Positions 50,788-64,000 of a DNA stretch of 64,000 nt are shown here, in pieces; position 1 is the stretch's first letter, and every line of letters starts with the position of its first letter. The position numbers were made by a program, and so were the translations under genes. The notes under the pieces were generated by a model, which was not told the origin of the DNA, did not search any database, and saw only the letters and a program-made list of their open reading frames with translations. Source of the DNA: Rotaria sp. Silwood1 (Eukaryota > Rotifera > Eurotatoria > Philodinida > Philodinidae); NCBI GenBank assembly GCA_905250075.1, contig CAJNOP010000085.1, forward strand, positions 678,746 through 742,745, read 5' to 3'.

Positions 50788-53700
50788 AGAATAATGAATA
50801 GCAATAATTTAACCCAAGAATAGTAGATTTATCTATTCTATTAAACTTTCACCACGAATCATAGAATACACATAACTAAAATCAGTAAGGAACTTCTCCA
50901 AAAAACTCATAATATGATCATTAACTCTACTCCAAAGTGATCAGCAATCTTTTAAATTTGTTTTTATCATTACGATTCAAAAACATATCACCAAAAAAAA
51001 TAGAAACATTATCATTTTATAAGACCTACAAAAAGTCTTTTTTTTATGAACAATGGTATAAAAGAAATGTTGAAGTATATAGATAGAGATCTGGACTCCC
51101 TTCTCATAGATCACGATAAACACTTTCGTAACACATGTGTTCATCATAGACATATCAGTATAGTGAAAGTCTCAAGCTGAAGTATATATTGCACAATCCA
51201 TTAATTTACAATATATACAGGTCAATTATGTTTTACACATAAGTCCCAAAGAGATTGAGTTAATATCTTTTTCTGAGTGATTTCATAAAAATATTTTTAA
51301 ACTAAATGATTTTCATAAAGTCATGTCGAATCGAGTTCAATATCTGACCTATATTATGAAACAACCTATCGAGTTCCAGCTTGAAAACATCAATTTCATC
51401 TTGTTTCAAGAATATTATACCAGTTTATTTTTCTTGCTTTAACTCATGCTGTATAGAACATCTTTCTAGAAATATTTGTAGCTTGACATTCGTTATATTA
51501 TATCTTTTTTCAAATTTATATTTAGAGTATCCAGGTTTGATATACGTATGAAACTCTAGAAGAATCTATAAATATATTATGTTGATTCCAAATATAAATT
51601 CTTTCATATTCTCGTATTCTTCTTCAGGAGTTTGAAAGCTAAAAAATATTTTTTCGTCTATCAAGGAACTATTTATATTAGTGTATCAAAGATGCTACTG
51701 TGCTGATTACTCATACATAAAAATTTTCAATATAACTATTGAGTATTGTTAAAATATTGTCAATATATTGATTCTTCATATAAGAGAACTGATTATTCTA
51801 GAAGACAATCTTTCAATTTAACACTAAATTCGTATTGTTCCAAAAGATATTATCCATGAAACAAATAACTTGTAGCAAAGAAAAGAGGCCATTTTAAGTA
51901 TGAAGAAAGTAAAGAGTTGAAAAATATTGATTAGATTAAATCGAAGAGTACCTGTAACTGTGTTGAATTAAATGTAGAAATAAAATTTGAATAAGTATAT
52001 TTTAGAACATCTTCAGGATACCAATGTCTATCAGTACCATATTTATTTCTTAAAGATTATTATGAACAAGTATATAGATTCTCAGCACATCACAATTTTT
52101 ATAAAGATTGATTTCATATATATTATTCATTGCGCTAAAAATTGCTCTACAAAATCACATATATGACATCCTAATTCAAGATAGGTCATCGAATTCGAGA
52201 AATATTCGATGAAGTATATAAAATATCTCAACTTTTAACTACATAAGACTGTCATTGTATCGTTTGTTTATTTTTATCAAGTTAAAACAAAAATCATCAT
52301 TGATGTTAAGAATAAACGAAAATTATTGATAAGATTATATATAAATTTTATTATTTTGATAAATAATTCAATTCATTTTCATTGGTTTATGCTGGTAAAT
52401 AGCGCAAGAAGAAGACATGTGAACGTCGATTTCGTCTTTTAAATAAGAATGCAATTGTGTGATAATAATTAAATAATTTTGATTATGATCTGCATTTTCT
52501 CCATATGTGGTCTTATGAGTTTATTTTCGTTATTCATTTGATAATGCATTTGTACGTATCTCCTTATTTCTTTATGTTCCTTATTTGTGGAAAATGAAGT
52601 ACAAGTCATATAATATAATCTTAGAATTTTATTACGGACAATATTCAGAAGACATTGACTTTGTGACTGATGTCTCAAGTATGAGATAAGTTTTTCATAG
52701 ACATGACATAAAAGATCATGTAGATAAGATATTATTGGAGTTATTTTTACTTTTGTTTACTTAGAAATTATTCCAGATCGTTTTTCAATTAATTAGAGTC
52801 ATTTAGAACGTCGATAAAAATCTTATAGTCTGTTCTTCTGATGTTGTTTTTTGTTATCTGATTTCCTGCTCATCTTTATATCTTCAACGATTTGTTCATG
52901 TAATTGATTAATTAAAACGTTTTCAAGGTAACTTGTAGTTCATCTTCTTCGTAGTTTATATTCAATTTTTCTAAACAAAACTACTTAAAATTTGGGTCAA
53001 ACTTACTCAATCTTCTTTGATTATGTCATTCTCGGTTACTTATTTATGATCTATAGGACTTCCAACTAAAAGACTGCAGTTATCAACAAAGTATAAGATA
53101 CGAGTGTATAGTGTTGCTATAAATACTAAAATATTGACAGGGAATTATCGACACACTGTCTACAGTGCCATTGATGTTTACTAAAGCACTCACTGTAATG
53201 ACGTTCACGTTCACTGCAATATCGAGAGAACAACTTCGTTAAAATATGATGTCCATCAAATGCTTCGACAAGGAAAAATTTAAATATTGCCATTCTATTT
53301 CAACGTAATCGGTTGATATTTGTACTACTGATAAATAAGTGTTCACAATCATAAGAGAGGCATTGCCAAAAATTCTTCTGAAGTATTAGTAAAATTAACC
53401 TTACAAAGAAACTGTAATCTTTCGTGAATTATGAAAAAAACCAGTCACTTTACTTTCTGAATTCACACTAAACAATATCTTATTTTATCGATTAATTCTT
53501 TACAGTAGTGTATCGTCTGGTCTTGTGTTTATATTATAGATACATGTTTTATAGTTCAGTGTATTCTGAAACTTTTAGTCATAAATAACAAGACTTTATT
53601 GGCAAAACTGCCATATTGTTTTTTCATAACTCATGAAAAGTTGTAGTTCTTTGTTGAAGTCATTAATGAATACTTTAGAATAATTTTTGACAATGTCTTT

Positions 53701-56700
53701 CTTATTACTATGAACTATCAACATTGATTTATCAGTTGTACAAGTATCAATCGATTAGGTCAACATAGGATGTCAATATGCAAATTTTTTCTTCGTCTAC
53801 GACCTTTATCGACATTCTATATGCTCTTTTTTATAATGATGTGTTTCGTTGTGTCAATTAATTGAAATTGTATATCCGTAATGTAAGATAACAATTCAAA
53901 ATTGAGAGAAATTGGTATGATTTTCTTGAATTTTCCTGAAAAATCTTTAAATAATTGATCCAAAATAAACAGATGATCGTTTTCCTTATTCTATGAATAT
54001 CATTTCGCTATATTGTATAAGTTAATTTTTGTATGAATCACAATCAGAACAATGTAGAATATAAACAAGAAATATTTTTACAATATATAACTATGAAAAC
54101 TTATATTCTATTATTTTCACTTTTCTTGGTTTCGATCATATGTAATTCATTTACAATTCTCATGGTTATTTACGAAAAATCCTAAATAATTGAATGTTAT
54201 CTTCGATGATATCACTTAGATCATACTATAGAAAAATTCATTTGATGAAAAACTTTGATCCTAAAGAAATTTGTTATTTCTATCAGTATATTTATTCAAA
54301 GATTCTTTTTGAAATTCTTTTTTTTGTTAGTTTAGCAAATCTTAAGTTTATCTTTCAGACTAAACCAGCAAGTAAATATCATCATGTTATTTTCTGCAGG
54401 AGATATGTGCACAATATAGATGGCTGATCTGTTTTATCTCATATTAAACGACATATGTAAGCAAAACTGTTGTTTGTTATTGTAATGATGATTTTAGTTG
54501 TACGAATCACAGCACCTAACATGACCCTAGTTAAAGAGTTGTTCAAACAAGGATGTCCACCATGTAGCTTATCAGAACGCTACGATGCATGTAATTAATA
54601 ATAATCGTATAGGTTAATAATATTTGATTGGTTGTAATTCATTGTGAAGTAAAAAAAGTTGAAAAGGGCATGTTCATATGAATGCGAATATTATTCTATT
54701 ATTTATTTTCATAAACACCATTGTATAGGTGATTAGTAACCATAAAAAAAGTAAAAGGATGAATGGCAAATATATATGTCACTGATGGAATTCGTTTTTT
54801 ATTAGGCATAAAATTACGAAATGATTTACTTTTATTGAAAAATAGGTATTAGTTTTCGTTTCTATTAAGAAAACAACATGTACCTCACCTTATTGTGTTA
54901 AACAAGATATTCATTTTCACATATTCATACGGTAATGTATACATCAATAGTTTCTTGTGTGTAAATGTCGGAAAATAATTTTCGAATGTATCTTCATGAA
55001 TGAGAACAGTAACATTTTAAATTTTTGGAGTGTTAAGTTTTGAAAAGAAGGAGAGTAGCTGCTATTATACTATTACAGGCAATATTTAAACTAAGACATT
55101 CTTCACTTATTTTGACTTAGAAAATAATTTAACAAAACTTAACAATATTATATAATTATACTTTACATATCATCTATGAACCACGCGAAGCTTGCTAAGA
55201 CAACCGAAATTTCAATAGAGAACATTCATGAACTCTACAGCTTCCTAGACTGAACTAGATTTCAATCAGAATTGAATATAACTTAATAGAGATATATAAA
55301 ATTAATTGTTAATTTGATTCTTGTTCGATTTTTAAAAAATTTTGATTTATTATGCTTAAATTTTAACATTGCTTGAGATATTGATTTTTATTCATCTATA
55401 GGAAACAAATTAAGCTGCTCTGTAACATTATAACTAAGAAAGATGGTTCAAATCATGGCGATATACAGTATTCGATTACAAAGAAACTAAAATCGCTTCT
55501 ATTTCACTTGAATGCTTTATTATAAATATGAAATCGAATATGCTAAAGTCCTCACAATTATGTGAAGAACACATTCAATACCATAAAATATTAATCATTA
55601 TCTTTGAAAGATTATGAGTGAACCTTTTACAATGATAGAAATAACTGATAAGTATCCTACTTCTTTTGAAGCGCATCTTTTTAGTTGTACATATCTAATA
55701 AAATATTAAATATCGATTACTTTTGATTTTTTAAATTTATTTCGAACTCAAATTAATAATGAATTCTTGAATCTTATAAAAGATTTTTTTTTTTCTAATA
55801 TTTTGAAGCTCATTTGACGTCTTTTGAATAGTTCTTTGATAAATGATAGTTTTCATATATTATTGGCAATTTATTTTTGGAAAATTTTATAGCAATATTG
55901 TATAATATTTTTCATTATATAAATCATTCGTGTATTGAAAACAGTAATTCAACAATCTATTACTGCCATAACACTTTTTATTAGTAGAAAAAAAACATGC
56001 AATGAAATAAATATTTATCCTCTATTTTTCAATTATATACGTATGTTGTTTTATTTTTCTCGAATAGATTTAATAAAACGAAAATTACTCAAGTCAAAAA
56101 CAGGTGAATGAAGACTATCAAATATTATTTTTTTCTAGGTATGAATTGATATTTGAATTCAAATACTGTATGAAGTTAATACGATGATTGGTGATATTAT
56201 TTAGATAAGTATTTGAAACACTATATTATTTGCTTTGTTTTTTTTTTCTCAAATTGAAATAACAAATGTTTATTTTTTTTTTATTTCTCTATTTATCAAT
56301 ATATCTTCTGATCCCTAATCGTATCAATGTATTTATACATTGATATGACATCGAAATAAACGCATATTTTTGTGGTTAATCTTCATATTTTGATAAACAC
56401 TTGTATAAAATATGTTGTGTCATTAAGAAAAGTTTTATCGTCAATATTTATTAAACATAAATATGCAAAGAATGATGAAAGAAACCTTTAAAAAAGTTTT
56501 GATATCTGAATATTTACTCTTAATCCATTCGGATTAAAAATCTAATATTAAAATAACATAGTGAGACATATTATTCATTGACGATAAATAATGTTCTTTT
56601 TTCTATTGACCGTAAAATTCGATTTTCTCTGTAAGAGACAATCATGTTTTTTTTCAATCAGTTTCATAATAAGAACAAACAATTTTCATGTTTCTCTTCT

Positions 56701-57256
56701 GTTTTTTCTTTTCATAATTATCATCCAAAGAAAAAAGAAACAATATCTTTGTACAATCAAAAGAAAAAACATAAAACATAAAAAAAAAACGCAATATGAG
56801 CAGCAGCATCAGTCATCTTAGCACCACCAAAAAACACCTCTTAACTTGTTTCTTTTTTTTTTTTAATATATTTCCCGTATCTTGAATAAAACAACGCGCA
56901 TACATACATTGAAGCAAGCCATTCATCATACATAAGAAGAAAAAATATATATATATATGTATATAGAATATATAGAGATACGCATGAATGATAAGTTCAC
57001 CGAGAATGTTGGAAGGTAAGCGGGATGTGTCTCAGATCTGTCCCTATGCCCAATAGAATCCAAAACAATCTGACAGACAGTTCAGAATAAAAGAAAAAGC
57101 AAATTAAGTAGATAGAGAAGAAGCTTCAAAGAAAAAAAAAAAAAGAACACTACGAGACAAAAGCGAAAAAAAAAAACGTTGGTTTTTGGCTGCATGCGTA
57201 TATATGTATACATAGAATTTAAAAAAATAGCAAAGGAGAATTTTCACTTAACGACT
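50788..57256. other. Gene-poor AT-rich region
   Basis: No gene, RNA gene or long inverted repeat was recognised in these 6.5 kb. The small frames (52469-52678, 54194-54427, 56591-56821) lack domain or splice support. The right end should include the 3' UTR of the minus-strand EF-hand gene. Confidence 0.5.
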
Positions 57257-60200
57257 TCAATATGTATTATCATATGAGGGCATTAAAAGTTCCCGTGCAT
57301 AACCATCGTTAATAAATCGTTTAAAATCTTTTAACATAAAAGAATATATTGAATTAATAATAAATAAGAAGAAGAAAAAAAAAAATGATATTTTACCTTC
57401 GAAACTAAGTTTTCCACGTCCTGTTAAACGTGAAATCATATCTTGTATTTTATAATTTGATTCTGATCGACCAACAACAATAAGTAAATTTGCAATTTCT
57501 TGTTGATTTAAATAATTATCATTATCAGAATCTAATTTTTCGAATGTTCGACGTAATTGATAATCATTATATTGACCTGTAATAATCGGGGATAATAATT
57601 CACAAAATTGTTCAAAAGTTAATCGTCGTACATCTAATTTCAAAAAAGAATAGTTTAAAAATAAAACACAAAAAAAAAAAAAAAATATTATCATACGTGG
57701 TATTCGATCATTATATCGTTCAAATGTATCTTTACTTATTTCAAGCCGAAAATGCTTATCTGGATGCATACCATACGATGGTTGTTGACGATTTCGACGA
57801 TCGCCGCGCTCAAACCATTCATACATCACTAAATTTTAAATAAATATTGTTTTAAAAAGAATTAAAATTTTTTTTTTTTTTTTTGTTTACTTTATACCTT
57901 TAATCATTTCACCATTAACACGTTTCGTATATTGAGCATATTTTTTAATAATATCATCACGAATTCTATTATTAATTACTTGCATGATCTTCCAATCTTG
58001 TGCTTGATGGGCTATCATAGATAATAGATAGATAGAATGTGGTTTTTTTTTTTCTTATATGTATTTATGATGGGATAAGGTCACTTTGATAAGGAAAATC
58101 AAAAAATTGATTTTATAGGTCGAAAAGAACTTTTTTTTTCCTTTCCTTTCCTTTTCTTTTTTATTGTTTTTCTACTAATGAAATACGTAAAGAAAAAAAA
58201 AAAAAAAACCTGCTGATATACTCTCAAAAACCGTCTGTCTATTATAAAATCATTTTTCTTTTATAACTAGAACACAGTCCTTTATAAAGCATACGATCGT
58301 CGTTTATTGTGAAGGTCATTTATACTCTCTTACAAGACAAGTTCATAATCCTATTAGCAAACCTTGACGTACGCTTAAGTATATTTATCTATATATACAT
58401 ATAGAGATACATATATATATAATATATATTTATATGAACTACACACCGAGGACATTGCTGGGTGTCGTTGGAATAATCACGGGTGGATGGTGATACTCCA
58501 TTTAATAAGATATGTTTCGTATACCGACCGTTTGTTGTTACGACCAAACTATCGTCGATTGTGTCGATGAAGAAGAAGAAAAAAACAGACCGCACTCGTT
58601 CCTGCAACTCATGGCATCACATATACGCAAACGAAGCGACGACGACACGCAAGCCAAGCAAGCAAGAAAAAAAGGTAGTTTGTGTGTAACTGAAGACACA
58701 ACGAGAAGGAGAGAGGAAAGGCAAAAAAAATATGAATGGAATTCGACGCCGATGTTGATGGAAGTGGTTAGACTACGACGAATTTTCAATTCTTCCCTTT
58801 TGCTTTGTCTCTTTTTTTTTTCGTTCGCTTTCCCTCAATTCATGATTGCATCACACAAAGTACACGAAAGAGAGAAACAGAGAGAGAGAGAGAGAAATGC
58901 ATATTCAATATTTGGAATTTTTAAACAGGTAAGCGTACTCATTCTCTCAAGTATGTTTGTATATTCATCATAGTGTACTGAGTTGGATGATTTGCGCTAT
59001 TCTCGATTTTTTTAGGCTACACCTAAAAGAAAAACTAAATTCAAGGAGAGAAAGAGACGAAAAAAAAAAGCTTAAGCATACTCTTTTTCGGACACAAACA
59101 TACTGTAATAGAAAGAAAAAAAAGAAAAGAAAAGAATCGCGAAGGGCCTAAAAAAAGAAATGAAATGGAATGACACGAAACCTTCATTTTCTTGGCCTTA
59201 TTGCTTTCTTTTTTCTTTCTTTTTTTTTCTTTTTCTCACTCCATTACCTTTATGATGATTATCATCATTAAAAAAAACGAGAGCCAAAGAGAGAAAAGGA
59301 GCTCAGTTTCATAACATGATATGTGAAATACATATCTTTCGAAAGGTCAGCTTAATAAATGTAAGAATTTTAAAAAAAACGAAATTACTTTTTTTTTCTT
59401 GTTTTATTCGTAGTTTTTTTAAAGACATTTTTTATTGAGAAAATTTATGTATGGAAGAAAAGATTATTGCATGTCATTAATACAACTTACCACTCCTTTC
59501 TAGTAGTAAATCACCTAGCTTAGTTGTTGTCTTGTGGTTACCAATATTACTTACTACTACCAATAACGTATACGACTTTGTCTGCACGCACTTCAACTTA
59601 TACACATACAGAAAAAAAATCCTCTTCTTTCTTTCTCTCTCTCTCTCTCTCTCTCTCGTTATGCTCTGTCCAGTCAGTTCATATTTGTGTTCTTTTCTTT
59701 TGTCGCGTCTTGACTTAGATATTACAACATCGAATTTTCTTTTTTTTTGACATAGCAACCAACAATAAAAAATTGTTTTACGAACACAAGTTGGCAGTAA
59801 TGGCAAGGTCATATCAATACAAATAAATTAAATTTAACTAATTGTCAAACAATAAAATAATCGAAATATCAAATTCAACAAAGAACAAAGATGATGAATG
59901 AATAGAAACATACATATATAGATACTATCAAATGTATATGTATATATATATATATATATATATGTACGCACTTCTCTGTGAACTTTTCAACTCGATATTA
60001 AGGTGGAGAGAAAAAGAAGTCCTCTCATCTCTTCTTTTTGCATATGCTAATAGGCACATAATTATCGATAGAGAAGAGAGGAGAGTTGCCCATGATGCTA
60101 ATTGATATGGTCAGGCCACCCACACACCCCTATCAAGCCGAGACGAGTCTAATGTATTAACCTTTTTTTTTTGTGTATCATTTTATATTCTTTATTTGAG

Positions 60201-62596
60201 TCTTTCTTTCTTTGTATTCGAAAAAAAAAAAAAAGAAAGAATCTTTTCTTATTGCCATATTGTTCATCCTGTTCAGTCGAACGTTTACACACTTGTGGGC
60301 GTCTCTTATGTACTAGTACTAAGTGTGAAGGAGTAGCAATGCATATTTACTCTTCACTCTGTCGTTGTCCTATTTAGTAAACTAATGATCATGTGTAATG
60401 GCAGAATAAACATCTTTTACTCTTCAGACAAAGCTCATCACGATCGAACAAAAATGATATACGACTAATTTGGCCTTCTTTGTCTTATGTTCTCATAAGT
60501 AACAAAGATTTCTATTGATACTTGTATATAAGAGACATGCACACAAGAGAGGTAAAAGAATAGTGATAAAAAAAAAAAGAGTGTTGTCATAACTATTGCA
60601 AGCTTATATATATCCTGCAGATAAATATCGGCGAGACGCGAAAATGAACTTGATGTATATAGGCAATGAGGAATTTGAATATGATCAATCTACATTATGT
60701 GACAATAGTAATTCATCTAATAAAAAAATCATTATCTAATACAAAAACATCAATTATAATTAAAGATGTAATTATTAATGTTTTTTTTTTTTTCTTTCTT
60801 ATTTTCAAATCGAACATATATTGATACGTTTCAACTTATTACATGTATTGAAATGATCGATAATATCAGTTAATTTACTACTAGTAAATGGATCGAACTT
60901 TTTTTTTTTTCTTCCGTTTATTTGATGAGTAACTGATCACTGTGAAAAAATATGCAGGGAAAAAAACAACTTTTTTTAAAAATAATAATAACATTACATC
61001 GTCAACTTGCATTCCGATTAGTAAGACTGCATCGTTTCTTTTTCTTCCTTACTATGGGTTTTTTCTTTCTCTCGTTGCTCAAAAACATTCAATATTACTG
61101 ATGTTGTTATTATTATTATTATTACCCTTCTTGGTCATATTTACACAGTTACTCAAATATAACAACCACCTGTATATATCCAATACACTTTGCTCTAAGA
61201 CGTAAACACATACAGTATGTTAATAATTAATAAATGCATATAATTTTTCTTTTTTGCTTTTTTTTCCCTATTATATCTATAAAAATAATTGATCGAAAAA
61301 CAGTCAAGATAGGACACAACAACATACTATAGGATGCAATGTAATTATAGCCTTACATCGATTATCAGGCAATGTGCATCATCCATGATTGCATGATAGG
61401 AAAAGAAAACCTGTCAAATCATCATCAATAATGAATACAAAATGAAAAACAACTATGGATTATCAATAAAAAAAAAACGAACAGTAATATTGGTGTTGTC
61501 GTCCTTGACTAAACATACAAATACTCATACACCTATTATAAAGGATCGATTAACGTTATTAAACTGTACAAGAAATTATCGACAAAAAAAAAAGAAAAAG
61601 GAAAAACCTTGACTAGCTATTGAATCGGATCATTATTGACCCATTTCGAATAATGTTTAGTAATTGATGGTACTTGCAGAAAAAAAAAGAGAATAAAAAA
61701 TAGGCAATAGTACGAAAGAAACGGACAACGCGTGTTGATGGTAATCAAAAAGTCATAATGCATATGACGCGTCTGTCATTGAAATAATTCAATCGGCATT
61801 TGTGATTATACATGACAACACAAAAATACCTCTCTTATGTTTTTTTGTTGTTGTACATAATCAAATTTGAAATGAATACATATCAAGTACAAGGTGCTTA
61901 TATTTCGTAGTATGAGAAGATTATTTACTTATGTTAATTCTTTATTTTTTTGTACTTTCTTTTTTTCTCACATTATTATTCGTTTTAGTAGATATAATAA
62001 CGAATAACAAAAAAATAGTTAAAAAGAAAAGCATGCGTCAGCTGCCAATTAAAATACACATATGAAATAAAAAAATCCTTGAAATTGATACGAATCTATC
62101 GACTGTTTAGGTAGTGATAATGATGATGAGTAGCAGATGCATGATCATGATATATCCCATCATTTTTCAAGGCCAACTATTTTTTCGAACACGTACACAT
62201 CATTACTTAACAATTAAACACGTTCATCGAAGACAAATCATTGTTGAAGGTCAAATATGAGAAATAAGAAAAAAAGGAATTAGTTTGAGAAGGAAAACGT
62301 GCTCCTTATTCATTTTTGAACTTCTGAATAAATAGTGATCAATGTAAAGAAAAAAAAAAACGAAAAGATATAACTTAAATAATATCTTCTTCAAAAAACG
62401 TATGATAGAAAAATAAAACAGCTGAGTAAAAAAATAAGATAAAAAGAAAAAACTTACGAAGTTTCTCATATGCTTCATTTCCATATAATGCATGATACAA
62501 CATCTTCTCACCCCCAACAACAAATTCCGGAACTTGATAGAGTGAAACACTTGAATCATAAGCCCGATATGGACTCATCGTAGTGCTAGTGGCCAT
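57257..62596 (-). CDS. EF-hand calcium-binding protein
   Basis: Exons, 5' to 3': 62596-62458, 58011-57898, 57828-57697, 57633-57397, 57327-57257; 230 residues with GT-AG junctions. The ATG at 62594-62596 sits in a good context (CCCCATGG). The N-terminal 120 residues are not a domain I recognise ([16 protein letters not shown]...). A full EF-hand loop lies at residues 163-174, [12 protein letters not shown], with acidic residues at loop positions 1, 3, 5 and 12. It is preceded by FEKL and followed by a helix. A second, degenerate hand ([13 protein letters not shown]) lacks the acidic ligands. There is no membrane segment or signal peptide, so it is probably a cytoplasmic calcium sensor or buffer. 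The partner is unknown. The first intron is 4.4 kb, compared with 61-76 bp for the other three introns. Confidence 0.85.
59633..59658. repeat. CT microsatellite
   Basis: About 12 nearly perfect CT units inside the EF-hand gene's first intron. Confidence 0.9.
59938..59962. repeat. AT microsatellite
   Basis: About 12 TA units in the same intron. Confidence 0.9.
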
Positions 62597-64000
62597 GGGG
62601 CTTGTTTTCTTATTTATGTATATGAATGCAATAGATAATCAAGTGATTATTCTCCTTTTTTTTTCTTTTTTTTTGCCAGTAGGTAACTACACTCGTGTGT
62701 GTATGTGTGTATATATATATGCGAGCGATCGATGTTGTTGATGATTTCAGAATAAGAAGAGGAAAAAACAATGCATAATAATTTTTCTCGGCTTTCTCTC
62801 CGCCTCTTTCCCTCCCTCTCTCTCTCTTTCTCTTTTGCCGATGATGATGAGGATGTGAGGAAGGGAGCTAACACGTATTTATATATTTATACATAAAAAG
62901 AGAGAGAGAAACGACTGCTGTTGTTATTATTGCTGCTGTTGCTGCTGCTATTCTTCCTCCCATCCTCATCATCACCATCGCATGTGTGCCTTAGGTATAA
63001 TTGACTCTTTTTTTCTCTACTTTTTCTTATAGGTTTTGAAAAAAACAAAAACATTCTGTTTCTCTAACCGATGCAAAATTTTTTTTCCCAGTAGAAAAAG
63101 AAAACCTTAAAGATGACAATCTTCAATTAAGAAAAAAGTGAACATAGAACGAAATGATCAAAAAAAAAAGTCTTGGAATATTTCTTAATCAAAATATTGT
63201 TGTCGTCAAGTAGCGAACAAAATCAAACGTGACGTTTGTATATTTAAATAAAGCAAAATCTTTTTTATTTTTTTGGCAAAAACAAACGATCAAAGAGTGT
63301 ATTGTCAATCGAGTTTTATTGGCAACAAATCGAGATAATTATCTTTTTTATAGATGTTTTTGAGGACAATACAACAAAATGTTCTTGTTTTTTTCTTCTA
63401 ATTATTCATAAATGAGATTAGATTTTATATATATATATATATCTACATATGTAATCACATCATCACAAAGATTTCAAAAGGCACCGATCGTGGTACAATA
63501 ATAAAATGCGAACTAAAAAGATATCGCTTACCTACTAGTGCACAATAGTTAAAGATGAATGACCGTGTCTAAAGCACGTATACGTTTCTTATTTAATGGC
63601 GTTGTCGCGCTTTATGTCTTGTGTAAGATGTACAAAATCGTTTGTCGTCGCATCTTTCACTAACAAAATTGTTGATAAAAAAAAGCGAAAGAAAGAGTTC
63701 TTGATTCACATAACTAATCCCGTTTGGTAAGGGTGACGATTGATAAGACAATAGTAAATACTAAGATAAAGATGAACTCGAAATAGAATAAAGAAAATGG
63801 AACAGTTCAACTACTATTGACATTAGTAAGGCAATGATATTTCAACTCATCATTGTCTTAATGAATTACTAAGATTTCTATTTAATTATTTGAAAAATTG
63901 ATAAATATTTGATAAAATCAATTCAATATTATTTCGTATGAAACGAATATTACTATTAATGTTTTTCTTTTTAAATTGATTTTCATATAGAATAAAGCTT
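62597..64000. promoter_or_regulatory. Region upstream of the EF-hand gene
   Basis: Probable 5' leader and promoter of the minus-strand EF-hand gene. It has CT/GA tracts (62810-62833), a GTGTGT/TATATA run (62696-62721), a GCTGTTGCT-type trinucleotide tract (about 62918-62950) and an AT run near 63427-63443. No defined promoter motif or additional gene was identified up to the window edge. Confidence 0.4.

Larger units (their letters stand above)
58012..62457 (-). other. 4.4-kb first intron of the EF-hand gene
   Basis: Unusually long for this window and rich in low-complexity sequence: GA runs near 58876-58896, CT near 59633-59658, AT near 59938-59962, TTA near 61105-61125, and many homopolymer A/T tracts. 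Plus-strand frames such as 58512-58973 and 60942-61205 are driven by these tracts and are not called as genes. It may hold regulatory elements. Confidence 0.6.

Noticed and set aside
54194..54427. 77-residue plus-strand frame in the gene-poor region
   Set aside because: There is no start context, domain, splice sites or duplicate to support it.
58512..58973. 153-residue plus-strand frame
   Set aside because: It lies within the EF-hand gene's first intron, is full of low-complexity Arg/Glu runs from GA repeats, and has no recognised domain.

Overview
This is a eukaryotic window that is strongly AT-rich. Its genes are split by very short introns (about 46-80 bp, T-rich before the acceptor AG), with some long introns and gene-poor stretches full of fold-back repeats. 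The architecture, together with an F-box/leucine-rich gene of the type greatly expanded in bdelloid rotifers, suggests a small-bodied invertebrate, most likely a bdelloid rotifer (inference, moderate confidence). No rRNA, tRNA, CRISPR, prokaryotic or viral gene was recognised.

Layout. (1) 1-12550, minus strand: one 15-exon gene, cut off at the left edge, encoding a single-pass type II membrane protein with three complete M1 (aminopeptidase N-like) zinc peptidase units in tandem. All three units keep GAMEN, HEXXH-18-E and the catalytic Tyr, and the unit junctions lie inside single exons. (2) 13729-26594, plus strand, divergent from the first: a 25-exon cadherin-repeat membrane protein with a furin-like site, EGF-like modules, one transmembrane segment and an approximately 950-residue cytoplasmic tail carrying repeated STQxSP motifs. 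Its first exon(s) were not found. (3) 28783-34077, plus strand: a 15-exon OTU-domain protein resembling the ALG13/OTUD4 group. Both the catalytic Cys and His are replaced, and it has a Gln/Pro-rich tail. (4) 38390-40357, plus strand: a two-exon F-box protein. (5) 46393-46980, plus strand: a single-exon protein of unknown function, with a broken duplicate at 50479-50747. (6) 57257-62596, minus strand: a five-exon EF-hand protein whose first intron is 4.4 kb.

The space between and inside these genes holds at least six inverted-repeat (MITE or fold-back) elements. They lie at 16537-17657, 27404-28020, 30401-31018, 35255-36492 (with a hAT-like element inserted in its right end at 35815-36475), 42894-43247 and 48955-49168. 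There are also several simple repeats. The genes do not form an obvious pathway: two are cell-surface proteins, two concern ubiquitin (F-box, OTU-like), and one is calcium-binding. The most distinctive object is the triple-headed aminopeptidase. The catalytically degenerate OTU protein and the nested transposon structure follow.
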